Made by a program: the position numbers and the translations under genes. A DNA stretch of 64,000 nucleotides from Pseudomonas mandelii (GTDB taxonomy: Bacteria > Pseudomonadota > Gammaproteobacteria > Pseudomonadales > Pseudomonadaceae). The notes beneath the pieces are model-generated. The model ran no database searches. It was not told the DNA's origin and saw nothing but the letters and a program-made list of their open reading frames with translations. Position 1 is the first letter of the stretch; each line of letters starts with the position of its first letter. The stretch lies in NCBI RefSeq assembly GCF_006438925.1, contig NZ_RCZA01000009.1, positions 62,300 through 126,299 of the forward strand. Reading direction: 5' to 3'. Below are positions 17,592-25,224 of the stretch, piece by piece.

Positions 17592-18068
17592 ATGACCCTG
17601 AAGACCATCGAAGGTACCTTCATCGCCCCTAAAGGCCGCTACGCTTTGGTAGTAGGCCGTTTCAACAGCTTCGTCGTTGAAAGTCTGGTCAGCGGTGCAG
17701 TTGATGCCCTGGTTCGCCACGGCGTGAGCGAAAGCGACATCACCATCATCCGCGCACCTGGCGCCTTCGAAATCCCGCTGGTTGCGCAGAAAGTCGCTCA
17801 GAAGGGCGAGTACGCGGCAATCATCGCCTTGGGCGCGGTCATTCGTGGCGGTACTCCGCACTTCGAATACGTGGCTGGCGAATGCACCAAAGGCCTGTCC
17901 CAGGTGTCCATGGAGTTCGGCGTTCCAGTCGCATTTGGCGTGCTGACCGTTGATTCCATCGAGCAAGCCATCGAACGTTCCGGCACCAAGGCCGGTAACA
18001 AAGGTGCTGAAGCTGCCCTGTCCGCTCTGGAAATGGTCAGCCTGCTGGCGCAGTTGGAGGCCAAGTGA
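17592..18068 (+). CDS. ribH: 6,7-dimethyl-8-ribityllumazine synthase
   Basis: 158 residues, normal length for lumazine synthase. Family landmarks are VVGRFNSFVVESL near the start, the GAFEIPL stretch around residue 57 and LGAVIRGGTPHFEYV with the catalytic His near residue 88. The enzyme condenses the RibB product with the RibD product (after dephosphorylation). Subunits assemble into pentamers or icosahedral capsids. It overlaps nusB by 4 bases. Confidence 0.97.
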   Translation: MTLKTIEGTFIAPKGRYALVVGRFNSFVVESLVSGAVDALVRHGVSESDITIIRAPGAFEIPLVAQKVAQKGEYAAIIALGAVIRGGTPHFEYVAGECTKGLSQVSMEFGVPVAFGVLTVDSIEQAIERSGTKAGNKGAEAALSALEMVSLLAQLEAK

Positions 18069-18565
18069 TTAGCGACGAAAGCGATCGTTTCAACCCGCGC
18101 GATCCAAAGCCTGCGGATGCCGGCAAGCCATCGAAAAGCGTCAAGCGTCGCGAAGCCCGTCAGCTCGCGACTCAGGCGTTGTACCAATGGCACATGGCCA
18201 AGCAATCTTTGAACGAGATCGAAGCGCAGTTTCGGGTCGATAACGATTTCAGCGATGTCGATGCCGCTTACTTTCACGATATCCTGCACGGCGTTCCGGC
18301 TCACAAGCCGGAAATCGACGCTGCACTGACGCCGTGCCTGGACATCACCATCGAAGAGCTGGACCCGGTTGAACTGGCCGTTCTGCGCCTGTCGACCTGG
18401 GAACTGCTCAAGCGCGTCGACGTGCCGTACCGCGTTGTGATCAACGAAGGTATCGAGCTGGCGAAAGTCTTCGGTTCCACCGACGGCCACAAGTTCGTCA
18501 ACGGTGTACTCGACAAGCTGGCCCCGCGTCTGCGTGAAGCTGAAGTGAAGGCGTTCAAGCGCTGA
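18065..18565 (+). CDS. nusB: Transcription antitermination factor NusB
   Basis: 166 residues. An acidic-basic N-terminal tail of about 25 residues precedes the all-helical NusB fold (RREARQLATQALYQWHM ... INEGIELAKVFGS ... FVNGVLDKLAPRLR). NusB with NusE (S10) binds boxA RNA for rRNA antitermination. The start overlaps the ribH stop (GTGATTAG, with GTG read as the start codon). The ribH-nusB-thiL-pgpA order is standard in Proteobacteria. Confidence 0.96.
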   Translation: MISDESDRFNPRDPKPADAGKPSKSVKRREARQLATQALYQWHMAKQSLNEIEAQFRVDNDFSDVDAAYFHDILHGVPAHKPEIDAALTPCLDITIEELDPVELAVLRLSTWELLKRVDVPYRVVINEGIELAKVFGSTDGHKFVNGVLDKLAPRLREAEVKAFKR

Positions 18566-18577
18566 TCGGCGTTTGCA

Positions 18578-18736
18578 GTGTCCTGTCTCGCCGATACGTT
18601 CGTTTTTTAGCGAGTGGCTGGTGTTGCCAGACAAGGCGCCGCGACGAGTCATAGCTGGCTATGGCGAGGAGCGGCAACGCAGTATGGCGACACCAGCCGC
18701 CGCTAAAAAATGAACAGTATTGGTGAGACAGGACAC
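18578..18736. mobile_element. 159-bp palindromic MITE-like element between nusB and thiL
   Basis: Terminal inverted repeats GTGTCCTGTCTC (18578-18589) and GAGACAGGACAC (18725-18736) bound a long imperfect palindrome. Both inner arms carry a run of six T/A and a CTGGTGT...ACACCAG pair, and the centre is ATAGCTGGCTAT. It codes for nothing. It ends 3 bases before the thiL ATG, and the AGGA within its right terminal repeat is at the correct spacing to be the thiL ribosome binding site. It fits a non-autonomous miniature element, but no target duplication was recognised. Confidence 0.65.
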
Positions 18737-18739
18737 CCA

Positions 18740-19705
18740 ATGGGCGAGTTTGAGCTGATCCGCAATTTCTTCGCCGCCGCGCCCTGTGCGCAAGGCGGCG
18801 AGGGCGTTGCCCTTGGGATTGGCGATGATTGCGCCTTGCTGGCTGTTCCCCCCGGGGAGCAGTTGGCCATTTCCACCGACACACTGGTTGCCGGTGTGCA
18901 TTTCGCAGATCCTTGCGACCCGTTTCTGCTCGGTCAGCGCTCGCTGGCCGTGGCTGTCAGCGATCTGGCTGCCATGGGCGCCACCCCCATTGCCTTTACC
19001 CTTGCCCTGACCTTGCCGACGGTGACCGCCGATTGGCTGGACGCCTACGCCCGTGGTTTGAACCTCATGGCGCAGCGCTGCGGTGTGGCGCTGGTGGGCG
19101 GTGATACCACCCGTGGGCCATTGAGCCTGACGATGACCGTGTTCGGTCGTGTGCCGACAGGTTTGGCGTTGACCCGCAGCGGTGCGCAGCCTGGCGACTT
19201 GCTGTGCGTTGGCGGTGAGCTTGGCAACGCGGCGGGGGCATTGCCGCTGGTGCTCGGTCAGCGGACGGCTGAAGCCGCCATCGCCGATCCGCTGCTGGCG
19301 CATTACTGGTCGCCGCAGCCGCAGCTTGGGCTGGGAATGGCGCTGCGCGGTAAAGCCACCTCGGCGCTGGACATCTCCGACGGCCTGCTCGCGGACTGCG
19401 GGCATATTGCCCTTGCGTCACAGGTCGGCATTCAGGTTGAACGGGACACGCTGCCATTGTCGAACGCTTTGGTCGCCTTCCTCGGTCAATCGGGTGCAGA
19501 AATCGCGGCCCTGAGCGGCGGTGATGATTACGTGCTGGCCTTTACCTTGCCGTCCGTCGAGTTGCCGCAATTGTTGAGCGACGGCTGGCCGATCCATGTG
19601 GTTGGGCGTGTAGTGACGGGGCAGGGCGTGGTGCTGCTGGACGCCGATGGACAAGACATCACCCCGCAAACCCGGGGCTATCAACATTTTCGGGAGACAC
19701 CGTGA
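18740..19705 (+). CDS. thiL: Thiamine-monophosphate kinase
   Basis: 321 residues of the ThiL/PurM-type ATP-grasp-unrelated kinase fold. The N-terminus MGEFELIRNFF, then GIGDDCALL with the metal-binding aspartates, and LAAMGATP and GGDTTRG further on, are all diagnostic. ThiL makes thiamine pyrophosphate from thiamine monophosphate. The start at 18740 lies immediately after the palindromic element, which supplies AGGA upstream. It overlaps pgpA by 4 bases. Confidence 0.96.
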   Translation: MGEFELIRNFFAAAPCAQGGEGVALGIGDDCALLAVPPGEQLAISTDTLVAGVHFADPCDPFLLGQRSLAVAVSDLAAMGATPIAFTLALTLPTVTADWLDAYARGLNLMAQRCGVALVGGDTTRGPLSLTMTVFGRVPTGLALTRSGAQPGDLLCVGGELGNAAGALPLVLGQRTAEAAIADPLLAHYWSPQPQLGLGMALRGKATSALDISDGLLADCGHIALASQVGIQVERDTLPLSNALVAFLGQSGAEIAALSGGDDYVLAFTLPSVELPQLLSDGWPIHVVGRVVTGQGVVLLDADGQDITPQTRGYQHFRETP

Positions 19706-20205
19706 CAGATCATCCCAAACAGGTTCCGGCGGAATTCGTACCGCCGTCGGTCTGGCGCAATCCGTGGCACTTCCTGGCGTTCGGCTTCGGCTCGGGCACT
19801 TTGCCAAAAGCACCGGGCACCTGGGGTTCGTTAGTTGCGCTACCCTTTATCCCGTTGTGGCAGATGCTGCCCGATTGGGGTTACTGGCTGATGCTCGGCA
19901 TCACCATGCTGTTTGGCTTCTGGCTGTGCGGCAAGGTCGCCGACGATTTGCGGGTGCACGACCACGAAGGCATCGTCTGGGATGAAATGGTCGGGATGTG
20001 GATCACCTTGTGGCTGGTGCCAGAAGGTTGGTACTGGTTGCTGGCGGGATTTTTGATGTTCCGCTTCTTCGACATCCTCAAGCCGTGGCCGATTCGCTGG
20101 ATCGACCGGCATGTGCATGGCGGCGTCGGGATCATGCTCGATGACGTGTTGGCCGGGGTGTTTGCGTGGTTGGCGATGCAGGGGCTGGTATGGATTTTTG
20201 CCTGA
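19702..20205 (+). CDS. pgpA: Phosphatidylglycerophosphatase A
   Basis: 167 residues, an inner-membrane phosphatase with four hydrophobic segments. GFGSGTLPKAPGTWGS near residue 32 and the HDHEGIVWDEMVG region with acidic residues match PgpA. It removes the phosphate of phosphatidylglycerophosphate to yield phosphatidylglycerol. The GTG start overlaps the thiL stop. Next gene follows after 22 bases. Confidence 0.95.
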   Translation: MTDHPKQVPAEFVPPSVWRNPWHFLAFGFGSGTLPKAPGTWGSLVALPFIPLWQMLPDWGYWLMLGITMLFGFWLCGKVADDLRVHDHEGIVWDEMVGMWITLWLVPEGWYWLLAGFLMFRFFDILKPWPIRWIDRHVHGGVGIMLDDVLAGVFAWLAMQGLVWIFA

Positions 20206-20227
20206 CGGGCAAAACAGGGGACTAGGG

Positions 20228-20965
20228 ATGGCTCGACGCTGGTTGGCTGTGATGGTTTTCGCGATATTTTGCTCGCTCGCCCAGGCGAGTGACGAGGGTA
20301 CAACGCCGTCGGTGATTCATCTGGCCAGCGAAGACTGGGAAGACTACACCGCCGCCGATGGTCACGGTCTGGGCTGGGACGTGTTGCGGGAAGTCTTCGA
20401 GCCAGCGGGGGTCAAACTGGACATCCGCAGCGAACCGTACGTGCGCTCCATGGGCCTGGCCCAGCGCGGCGAAGTGGATGCCTGTGTCGGCTCCTATCTT
20501 GATGAGTCCAGCGATCTGCTCTATCCGCGCTGGAACTTCGATACCGATCACATCTATGCCCTAGGGCTGGCCAGCAACCCCGCACCGACCCCGGAAACCC
20601 TGGGCAACTATCGACTGGCCTGGGTTCGCGGCTACGACTACCAGGATTACCTGCCCAACGTGCGCCGCTATAACGAAGTACTGCGGCGTACCGGGATTTT
20701 GTCGATGTTGACCCGCAACCGCGCCGACTTTTACATCGACGCACTGACCGAGGTCGACTATGTCCTCAAATGGGCCAAGGATCCGTCGCAGTTCCGTCGC
20801 ACTCACATCGCGGAATTGCCGCTGTATCTGTGCTTTGCCAAGACCGCCAAGGCCCGGACACTGATGGTGCTTTTCGACCAACGCATGGAGCAACTGGTGA
20901 AAAACGGCCAGCTGAAACCGATCTTCGAGCGCTGGAAACAACCCTATCCGTTTGACCCGAACTAA
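20228..20965 (+). CDS. Periplasmic substrate-binding protein (SBP family 3-like)
   Basis: 245 residues with a signal peptide ending at LAQAS. The mature protein follows the transporter substrate-binding domain pattern: LASEDWEDYT, then LREVFEPAGVKLDI, EPYVRSMGLAQRGEVDACVG, and a C-terminal hinge region RMEQLVKNGQLKPIFERWK. No permease or ATPase genes lie nearby, so it may be an orphan receptor or a sensor partner. The ligand cannot be deduced. It sits after pgpA as the last gene of the cluster, with GGGACTAGGG before the ATG. Confidence 0.83.
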   Translation: MARRWLAVMVFAIFCSLAQASDEGTTPSVIHLASEDWEDYTAADGHGLGWDVLREVFEPAGVKLDIRSEPYVRSMGLAQRGEVDACVGSYLDESSDLLYPRWNFDTDHIYALGLASNPAPTPETLGNYRLAWVRGYDYQDYLPNVRRYNEVLRRTGILSMLTRNRADFYIDALTEVDYVLKWAKDPSQFRRTHIAELPLYLCFAKTAKARTLMVLFDQRMEQLVKNGQLKPIFERWKQPYPFDPN

Positions 20966-20994
20966 GCGCGAACCCTGTAGCGCTTGATTAACCT

Positions 20995-21084
20995 TGTGGG
21001 AGCGAGCCTGCTCGCGATGACGGTGTATCAGTCGACATCAATGGTTCAAGACAGACCGCTATCGCGAGCAGGCTCACTCCCACA
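20995..21084. repeat. REP doublet (family 1, inverted configuration)
   Basis: Outer ends TGTGGGAGCGAGCC and GGCTCACTCCCACA, with the TCGCGA ends facing inward around a conserved spacer containing CAGTCGACATCAATGG. The arm order is the reverse of most copies in the window. It sits in the 251-base gap before ribA. Confidence 0.85.
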
Positions 21085-21216
21085 GGGGGCTGTGGTGGCT
21101 TGAGATCTAACTTTTTGATTGTTATGCCCCATAATTCAGCCTAAGCGTCTGTCGGAACGTGCTGTTACAATGCCGCGTCTGCGAATCTCCAGTACTTATT
21201 GATCAGGAGCACACCG

Positions 21217-21834
21217 GTGCCTGTCGTTTTTGTCGCCGCTTCCAAGCTGCCAACGCCTTTTGCGCAATTCACCATGCACGGCTTTCTCGATGAAGAAAAC
21301 GGGCGCGAGCACGTTGTGCTGAGCCTGGGTGAGTTCGTCGACGGTGCCCCGGTACTCGGCCGGTTGCATTCCGAATGCCTGACCGGCGATGCCTTGTTCA
21401 GCCAGCGTTGCGACTGCGGCTCGCAACTCGAGGCTGCCTTGCAGGCTATCGCCCGTGAAGGTCGTGGTGTGTTGCTGTACTTGCGTCAGGAAGGTCGCGG
21501 CATTGGCCTGCTGAACAAGATTCGCGCCTATGAATTGCAGGATGGCGGCGCCGATACCGTTGAAGCCAACGAACAGTTGGGTTTTGCCGCCGATCAACGC
21601 GACTACGCCATGTGCCTGCCGATGCTGGAGCACCTGGGCGTGAAATCCCTGCGATTGATGACCAACAACCCACGCAAGGTCAAAGCCTTGACCGACATGG
21701 GCATCGTGGTCGCCGAGCGCGTGCCGCTGCACACCGGCCATAATCCGCACAACAAACTCTACCTGGCTACCAAGGCCAGCAAGCTCGACCACATGATGGG
21801 CAATGAGCATCAGGGTGAGGCAGACCGGGCGTGA
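21217..21834 (+). CDS. ribA: GTP cyclohydrolase II
   Basis: 205 residues from a GTG start with CAGGAGC upstream. The zinc site is intact: HSECL with Cys 54 and RCDCG with Cys 65 and 67. LRQEGRGIGL and the GTP-binding DQRDYAMCLPML region follow. The enzyme opens GTP to the pyrimidine precursor of riboflavin. Because the cyclohydrolase domain of RibBX is degenerate, this gene should be the only functional source of the activity in the window. It overlaps the next gene by 4 bases (GTGA). Confidence 0.97.
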   Translation: MPVVFVAASKLPTPFAQFTMHGFLDEENGREHVVLSLGEFVDGAPVLGRLHSECLTGDALFSQRCDCGSQLEAALQAIAREGRGVLLYLRQEGRGIGLLNKIRAYELQDGGADTVEANEQLGFAADQRDYAMCLPMLEHLGVKSLRLMTNNPRKVKALTDMGIVVAERVPLHTGHNPHNKLYLATKASKLDHMMGNEHQGEADRA

Positions 21835-22250
21835 CTCGCGGTCAGGTGCGGCGGCGACTGTCCGTCAACTGGTGGCAATACCTGGCGCTGGCCTTGGTGC
21901 CGCTGTTTGTGATCAACGGCGTATTTGGCCAGAGCGAGGCGATCCTGCCGGTGCTGGCGATGCCGTTGTTCATTGCGGGTGTGGCGTCGATGTTTGTCAG
22001 CCTGAAATTCTTTGGCGGCTACAAACACGCACTGATCGCCACTCAAAAAGCCCTCGACACCCCTGAAGAGCCTGCCGCCTGGATCGCCCTGGCTGCCAAG
22101 CGCCGCACGGCGTTCCTGGCTGCCGGCTTGCCGGCCTGGATCGGTGCGCTGGCGGTATTCGTCGGCCTCGAAGCCGTACCGTTGATGCTGCTGGCGTTGT
22201 CGACCCTGGTGCTTTTCTACCTCTATCGTATTCCGCGTCAACTCGGCTGA
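21831..22250 (+). CDS. Small multi-spanning membrane protein
   Basis: 139 residues with four predicted hydrophobic segments (about residues 17-36, 40-60, 95-113 and 115-133). It starts at a GTG overlapping the ribA stop and its own TGA shares a base with the next ATG, so it is locked into a ribA-membrane protein-btuF unit. I recognise no enzymatic motif. PAO1 has a counterpart at the same place (PA4046). A transport-related or flavin-related role would be a guess. Confidence 0.75.
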   Translation: MTRGQVRRRLSVNWWQYLALALVPLFVINGVFGQSEAILPVLAMPLFIAGVASMFVSLKFFGGYKHALIATQKALDTPEEPAAWIALAAKRRTAFLAAGLPAWIGALAVFVGLEAVPLMLLALSTLVLFYLYRIPRQLG

Positions 22251-23050
22251 TGCGACCCGTCTGGCTGGCGGTTTTGCTGCTGGCCATCAGTGTCCCGGCG
22301 GCTGCGGTCGAACGCGTTGTCAGCCTGGCGCCGTCCCTTTCTGAAATCGTTGTAGAGCTGGGTTCAGCCGACTTGTTGGTCGGTGTGCTGGATGCGGGCG
22401 AGCGTCCTGCCGCGCTAAAGGATCTTCCTTCCGTTGGCCGCTACGGTCAGTTGGATATGGAACGTTTGCTGAGCCTCAAGCCCGATCTGTTGCTGCTCTG
22501 GCCCGGCAGCGTCGGCCCGGCCCAGCGTGAGCAGCTTAAACGGTTGAATATGCCCACCTACGTGGTCGAACCTCACAGCCTCGAACAACTCACTGCGCAG
22601 ATTGAAGCGATCGCCATCCAGCTTGGACGGCCAGAGCGGGGCGTAACGTTGGCGGCTGATTTACGCCAGAAACTGGATAACCTGCGCCAGCGCTATCGAC
22701 GGGACAAGCCATTGCAGGTGTTTTATCAGATCTGGGATCGACCGCTGTACACCGTCGGCGGCGGGCAGATCATCAGCGATGCGCTTGAGGTGTGCGGAGC
22801 GCGCAATGTGTTTGCCGACCTGACGCTGCCAGCGCCGCAGGTCAGTGTCGAAGCGGTGTTGCAGCGTAATCCCGAGGTGATTCTGGCCAGTGATCAGGCG
22901 CAGCTCGATGCCTGGAAAACCTGGCCGCAGGTGGCAGCGGTGGCGCAGAGGCGTTTGTTGTTGGTGACGGATAAAGGGTTGGAGCGGCCGAGCGGGCAGA
23001 TGGTCGAGGCGACAGCCAAGTTGTGCCAGCTGATCGCGCCTGAGCGCTGA
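22250..23050 (+). CDS. btuF: Cobalamin-binding periplasmic protein BtuF
   Basis: 266 residues with a signal peptide ending at AAAVE. The mature part begins ERVVSLAPSLSEIVVELG, followed by LVGVLDAGERP and SVGRYGQLDMERLLSLKPDLLL, a classic BtuF/helical-backbone binding protein. It carries vitamin B12 from the outer membrane to BtuCD. The convergent TonB-dependent receptor next door fits BtuB. No btuCD genes are in the window. The start overlaps the previous stop by one base. Confidence 0.88.
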   Translation: MRPVWLAVLLLAISVPAAAVERVVSLAPSLSEIVVELGSADLLVGVLDAGERPAALKDLPSVGRYGQLDMERLLSLKPDLLLLWPGSVGPAQREQLKRLNMPTYVVEPHSLEQLTAQIEAIAIQLGRPERGVTLAADLRQKLDNLRQRYRRDKPLQVFYQIWDRPLYTVGGGQIISDALEVCGARNVFADLTLPAPQVSVEAVLQRNPEVILASDQAQLDAWKTWPQVAAVAQRRLLLVTDKGLERPSGQMVEATAKLCQLIAPER

Positions 23051-23064
23051 GACCGAGGTGCCTG

Positions 23065-23143
23065 CTTCGCGAGCAAGCCCGCTTCCACATTGGATCTTTG
23101 TGCGACACACCCCCCCCCTGTGGGAGCGAGCCTGCTCGCGAAG
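23065..23143. repeat. REP doublet (family 1)
   Basis: CTTCGCGAGCAAGCCCGCTT and the complement-like TGTGGGAGCGAGCCTGCTCG are separated by a spacer holding a run of nine to ten C. It lies between convergent btuF and btuB. The left arm has a T for C (GCTTCCAC). Confidence 0.85.
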
Positions 23144-23172
23144 AGGCCAGCCCAAACACCGCTGGTTTCAGA

Positions 23173-25056
23173 TCAGAGCTCCGGCGTCCACGTCACCCCG
23201 AACATCCACACCCGACCTTCCTCACGATACCCATACTGACTGTCGTCATGGCTGTACAGCGCCCGGCTGTAACCCTTGTCCAGCAGGTTATCGACCTTCA
23301 GCTCAAGCTTGATCTCACGATTCAATTCCCAGCTGCTGCGCAACCCCAGCAACGCGTACCCGCCCAACGGCTGCAGATTGTTCTCATCGTCATAGCTGCT
23401 GCTCACCGCTTGCCAGCTGATGCCGAGCCCTAGCCGGTCGAACTGGCGATCCAGATCCAGGCTCAAGGTCCGCCGCGCACGCCGAGCCAGGGTGTGGCCG
23501 CTGTCGCGATCCCGCGGGTCGATGATCGCCACGCCGAGGTTGCTCTGCCAGCCGAACAGTTCCTGTTTCAATGCCGCTTCGAATCCGTTGATCCGTGCCG
23601 AGGCGACGTTCTGCGGCCGTGAGTTGCTACCGAAAATAATCGCGTCTTCCAGGTCCGTTCGGTACAGAGAAGCTTCCAGGCGAGCGGTGTCGGTCAGTTG
23701 ACTGCGCCATTGCAGCTCATAGCTTTTCGACGTCTCAGGTTTCAGGTCTGGATTACTGAAGTCGGGGTAATACAGATCATTGAACGTCGGCGCGCGGAAG
23801 CCTTCGCTGTAGGTCAGCAGCACATCGTTGTCCGGATTCAGCGGCAGGGTGAAGGTGCCGCTCCAGCTGTTCTGGCCGCCGAACTGCTGGTTTTGATCAC
23901 GGCGCAGGCCCAGTTCGGTGGAGAAACTCTCCGACTGGTAATGATGTTGAATGAACGCCGCACGGTTCCAGCGGCTGTCCTCGTCGAATGGCGTGCTGCT
24001 GTTGATCCGGTCCTCGTACCAGTCGCCGCCGAGGATCAGGCTGTTGCGCTCGTCGAGGGTCAGGTCGTTCTGCCAGTTCACCGAGTCGCGATAGGTGTTG
24101 AACACACTGCGCTCCGCGCTGAGCTTGTCGAGCGTCTTCTCGCGGTTTTCGCTGTGGCCGAACTCGACGCGGGTTTTCCACAGGTCATTGATACGTGCAT
24201 CGACGTAGCTGCTGACGCTGCTCACCGCAAAGTCGCTGTAGGGCTGCTGCTGGACTGACTCGAACGTGTCCATGTCGAAGCGGCCAAACGGATTGTCGAA
24301 CTCACTTTTGCCACGGTTATCTAGCAGGTTGGCGCCGATTTCGATGTCGTCGGTGAGGGCGTGACTCAGGCTCAAACTCATCGATTTGTTGCGGTATTCG
24401 TCATGATCGCCGTCGCTGGGATAGGACTCGTGAGTGCGATTGATTCCGGCGGATTCATCGAGGCTGGCGCCGAGGTTGAATCGGGTCTGCTCGTCGCCGC
24501 CGGACAGCCCGAGGCTGCGTTCCCAGGTCTGGTTGCTGCCAAAGCCCACGTGCATTCGCGGTTGCAGGCCTTGCTTGCCGCCGCGACGAGTGAAGATCTG
24601 GATCACCCCACCAATCGCGTCGCTGCCATAAATCACCGAGCGGGAGCCGCGCAACACTTCCACGCGCTCGACCTGTTCGATGTTGATGTGTTGCAGGTTG
24701 CTATCGCCGGAGGTGGAGTTGCCGATGCGTTGGCCGTCGACCAACACCAGGCTTTGGGCTGATTTGGTGCCGCGAATGTAAATCCCCGGCAGACTCCCGC
24801 GCCCACCAGTTTGCCCGACCTGTACGCCCGGCACGCGACGTAGCAAGTCAGTGACGCTGCTCGGTTGCAGACGATCAATGTCTTCGCGGGTGAACACGGT
24901 GTTGGCGGCGCTGCTGTCATTGCGCGCTTCGACCTGACGGTTGGCGCTGATCAGCACGTCGGGAAGCTTCAGGGCCTGATCGCGTTCGAAGGTGTCGGCC
25001 AGCAGTTGACCGGCCGGCAGCATAGTCAGCGTCAGGGCGAGGGGAGAGAGTTTCAT
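23173..25056 (-). CDS. btuB: TonB-dependent vitamin B12 receptor BtuB
   Basis: 627 residues, normal for BtuB. A signal peptide (about 20 residues, ending LLAD) is followed by a TonB-box-like LPDVLISA at 31-38, the plug domain (SSVTDLLRRVPGVQV ... GIYIRGTKSAQSLVLVDG ... VEVLRGSRSVIYGSDAIGG) and a 22-strand barrel ending in a C-terminal EL. It imports cobalamin with energy from TonB-ExbBD. The start at 25056 lies before the signal peptide; a longer frame runs through a REP element. I find no cobalamin riboswitch in the 160 bases upstream. Confidence 0.88.
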   Translation of the reverse strand: MKLSPLALTLTMLPAGQLLADTFERDQALKLPDVLISANRQVEARNDSSAANTVFTREDIDRLQPSSVTDLLRRVPGVQVGQTGGRGSLPGIYIRGTKSAQSLVLVDGQRIGNSTSGDSNLQHINIEQVERVEVLRGSRSVIYGSDAIGGVIQIFTRRGGKQGLQPRMHVGFGSNQTWERSLGLSGGDEQTRFNLGASLDESAGINRTHESYPSDGDHDEYRNKSMSLSLSHALTDDIEIGANLLDNRGKSEFDNPFGRFDMDTFESVQQQPYSDFAVSSVSSYVDARINDLWKTRVEFGHSENREKTLDKLSAERSVFNTYRDSVNWQNDLTLDERNSLILGGDWYEDRINSSTPFDEDSRWNRAAFIQHHYQSESFSTELGLRRDQNQQFGGQNSWSGTFTLPLNPDNDVLLTYSEGFRAPTFNDLYYPDFSNPDLKPETSKSYELQWRSQLTDTARLEASLYRTDLEDAIIFGSNSRPQNVASARINGFEAALKQELFGWQSNLGVAIIDPRDRDSGHTLARRARRTLSLDLDRQFDRLGLGISWQAVSSSYDDENNLQPLGGYALLGLRSSWELNREIKLELKVDNLLDKGYSRALYSHDDSQYGYREEGRVWMFGVTWTPEL

Positions 25057-25111
25057 GGGCAACCCGTTGGCGCTTTGAAGCGAACAAAATTTTGAAAGGC
25101 ACAAAAACCAT

Positions 25112-25201
25112 TGTGGGAGCGAGCCTGCTCGCGATGGCAGTGTGTCAGTCAACATCTAAATTGACTGTCAGACCGCATTCGCGAGCAGGCTCGCTCCCAC
25201 A
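25112..25201. repeat. REP doublet (family 1, inverted configuration)
   Basis: TGTGGGAGCGAGCCTGCTCG and its complement with the TCGCGA ends inward, around a spacer with CAGTCAACATCTAAATTGAC. It fills most of the gap between dxs and btuB. Confidence 0.85.
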
Positions 25202-25224
25202 GGGTTTTGTATGTAGCCAGAAGG

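Noticed and set aside
18566..18739. Thiamine pyrophosphate riboswitch before thiL
   Set aside because: The gap is filled by a palindromic element; no THI-box sequence (CTGAGA) was found.
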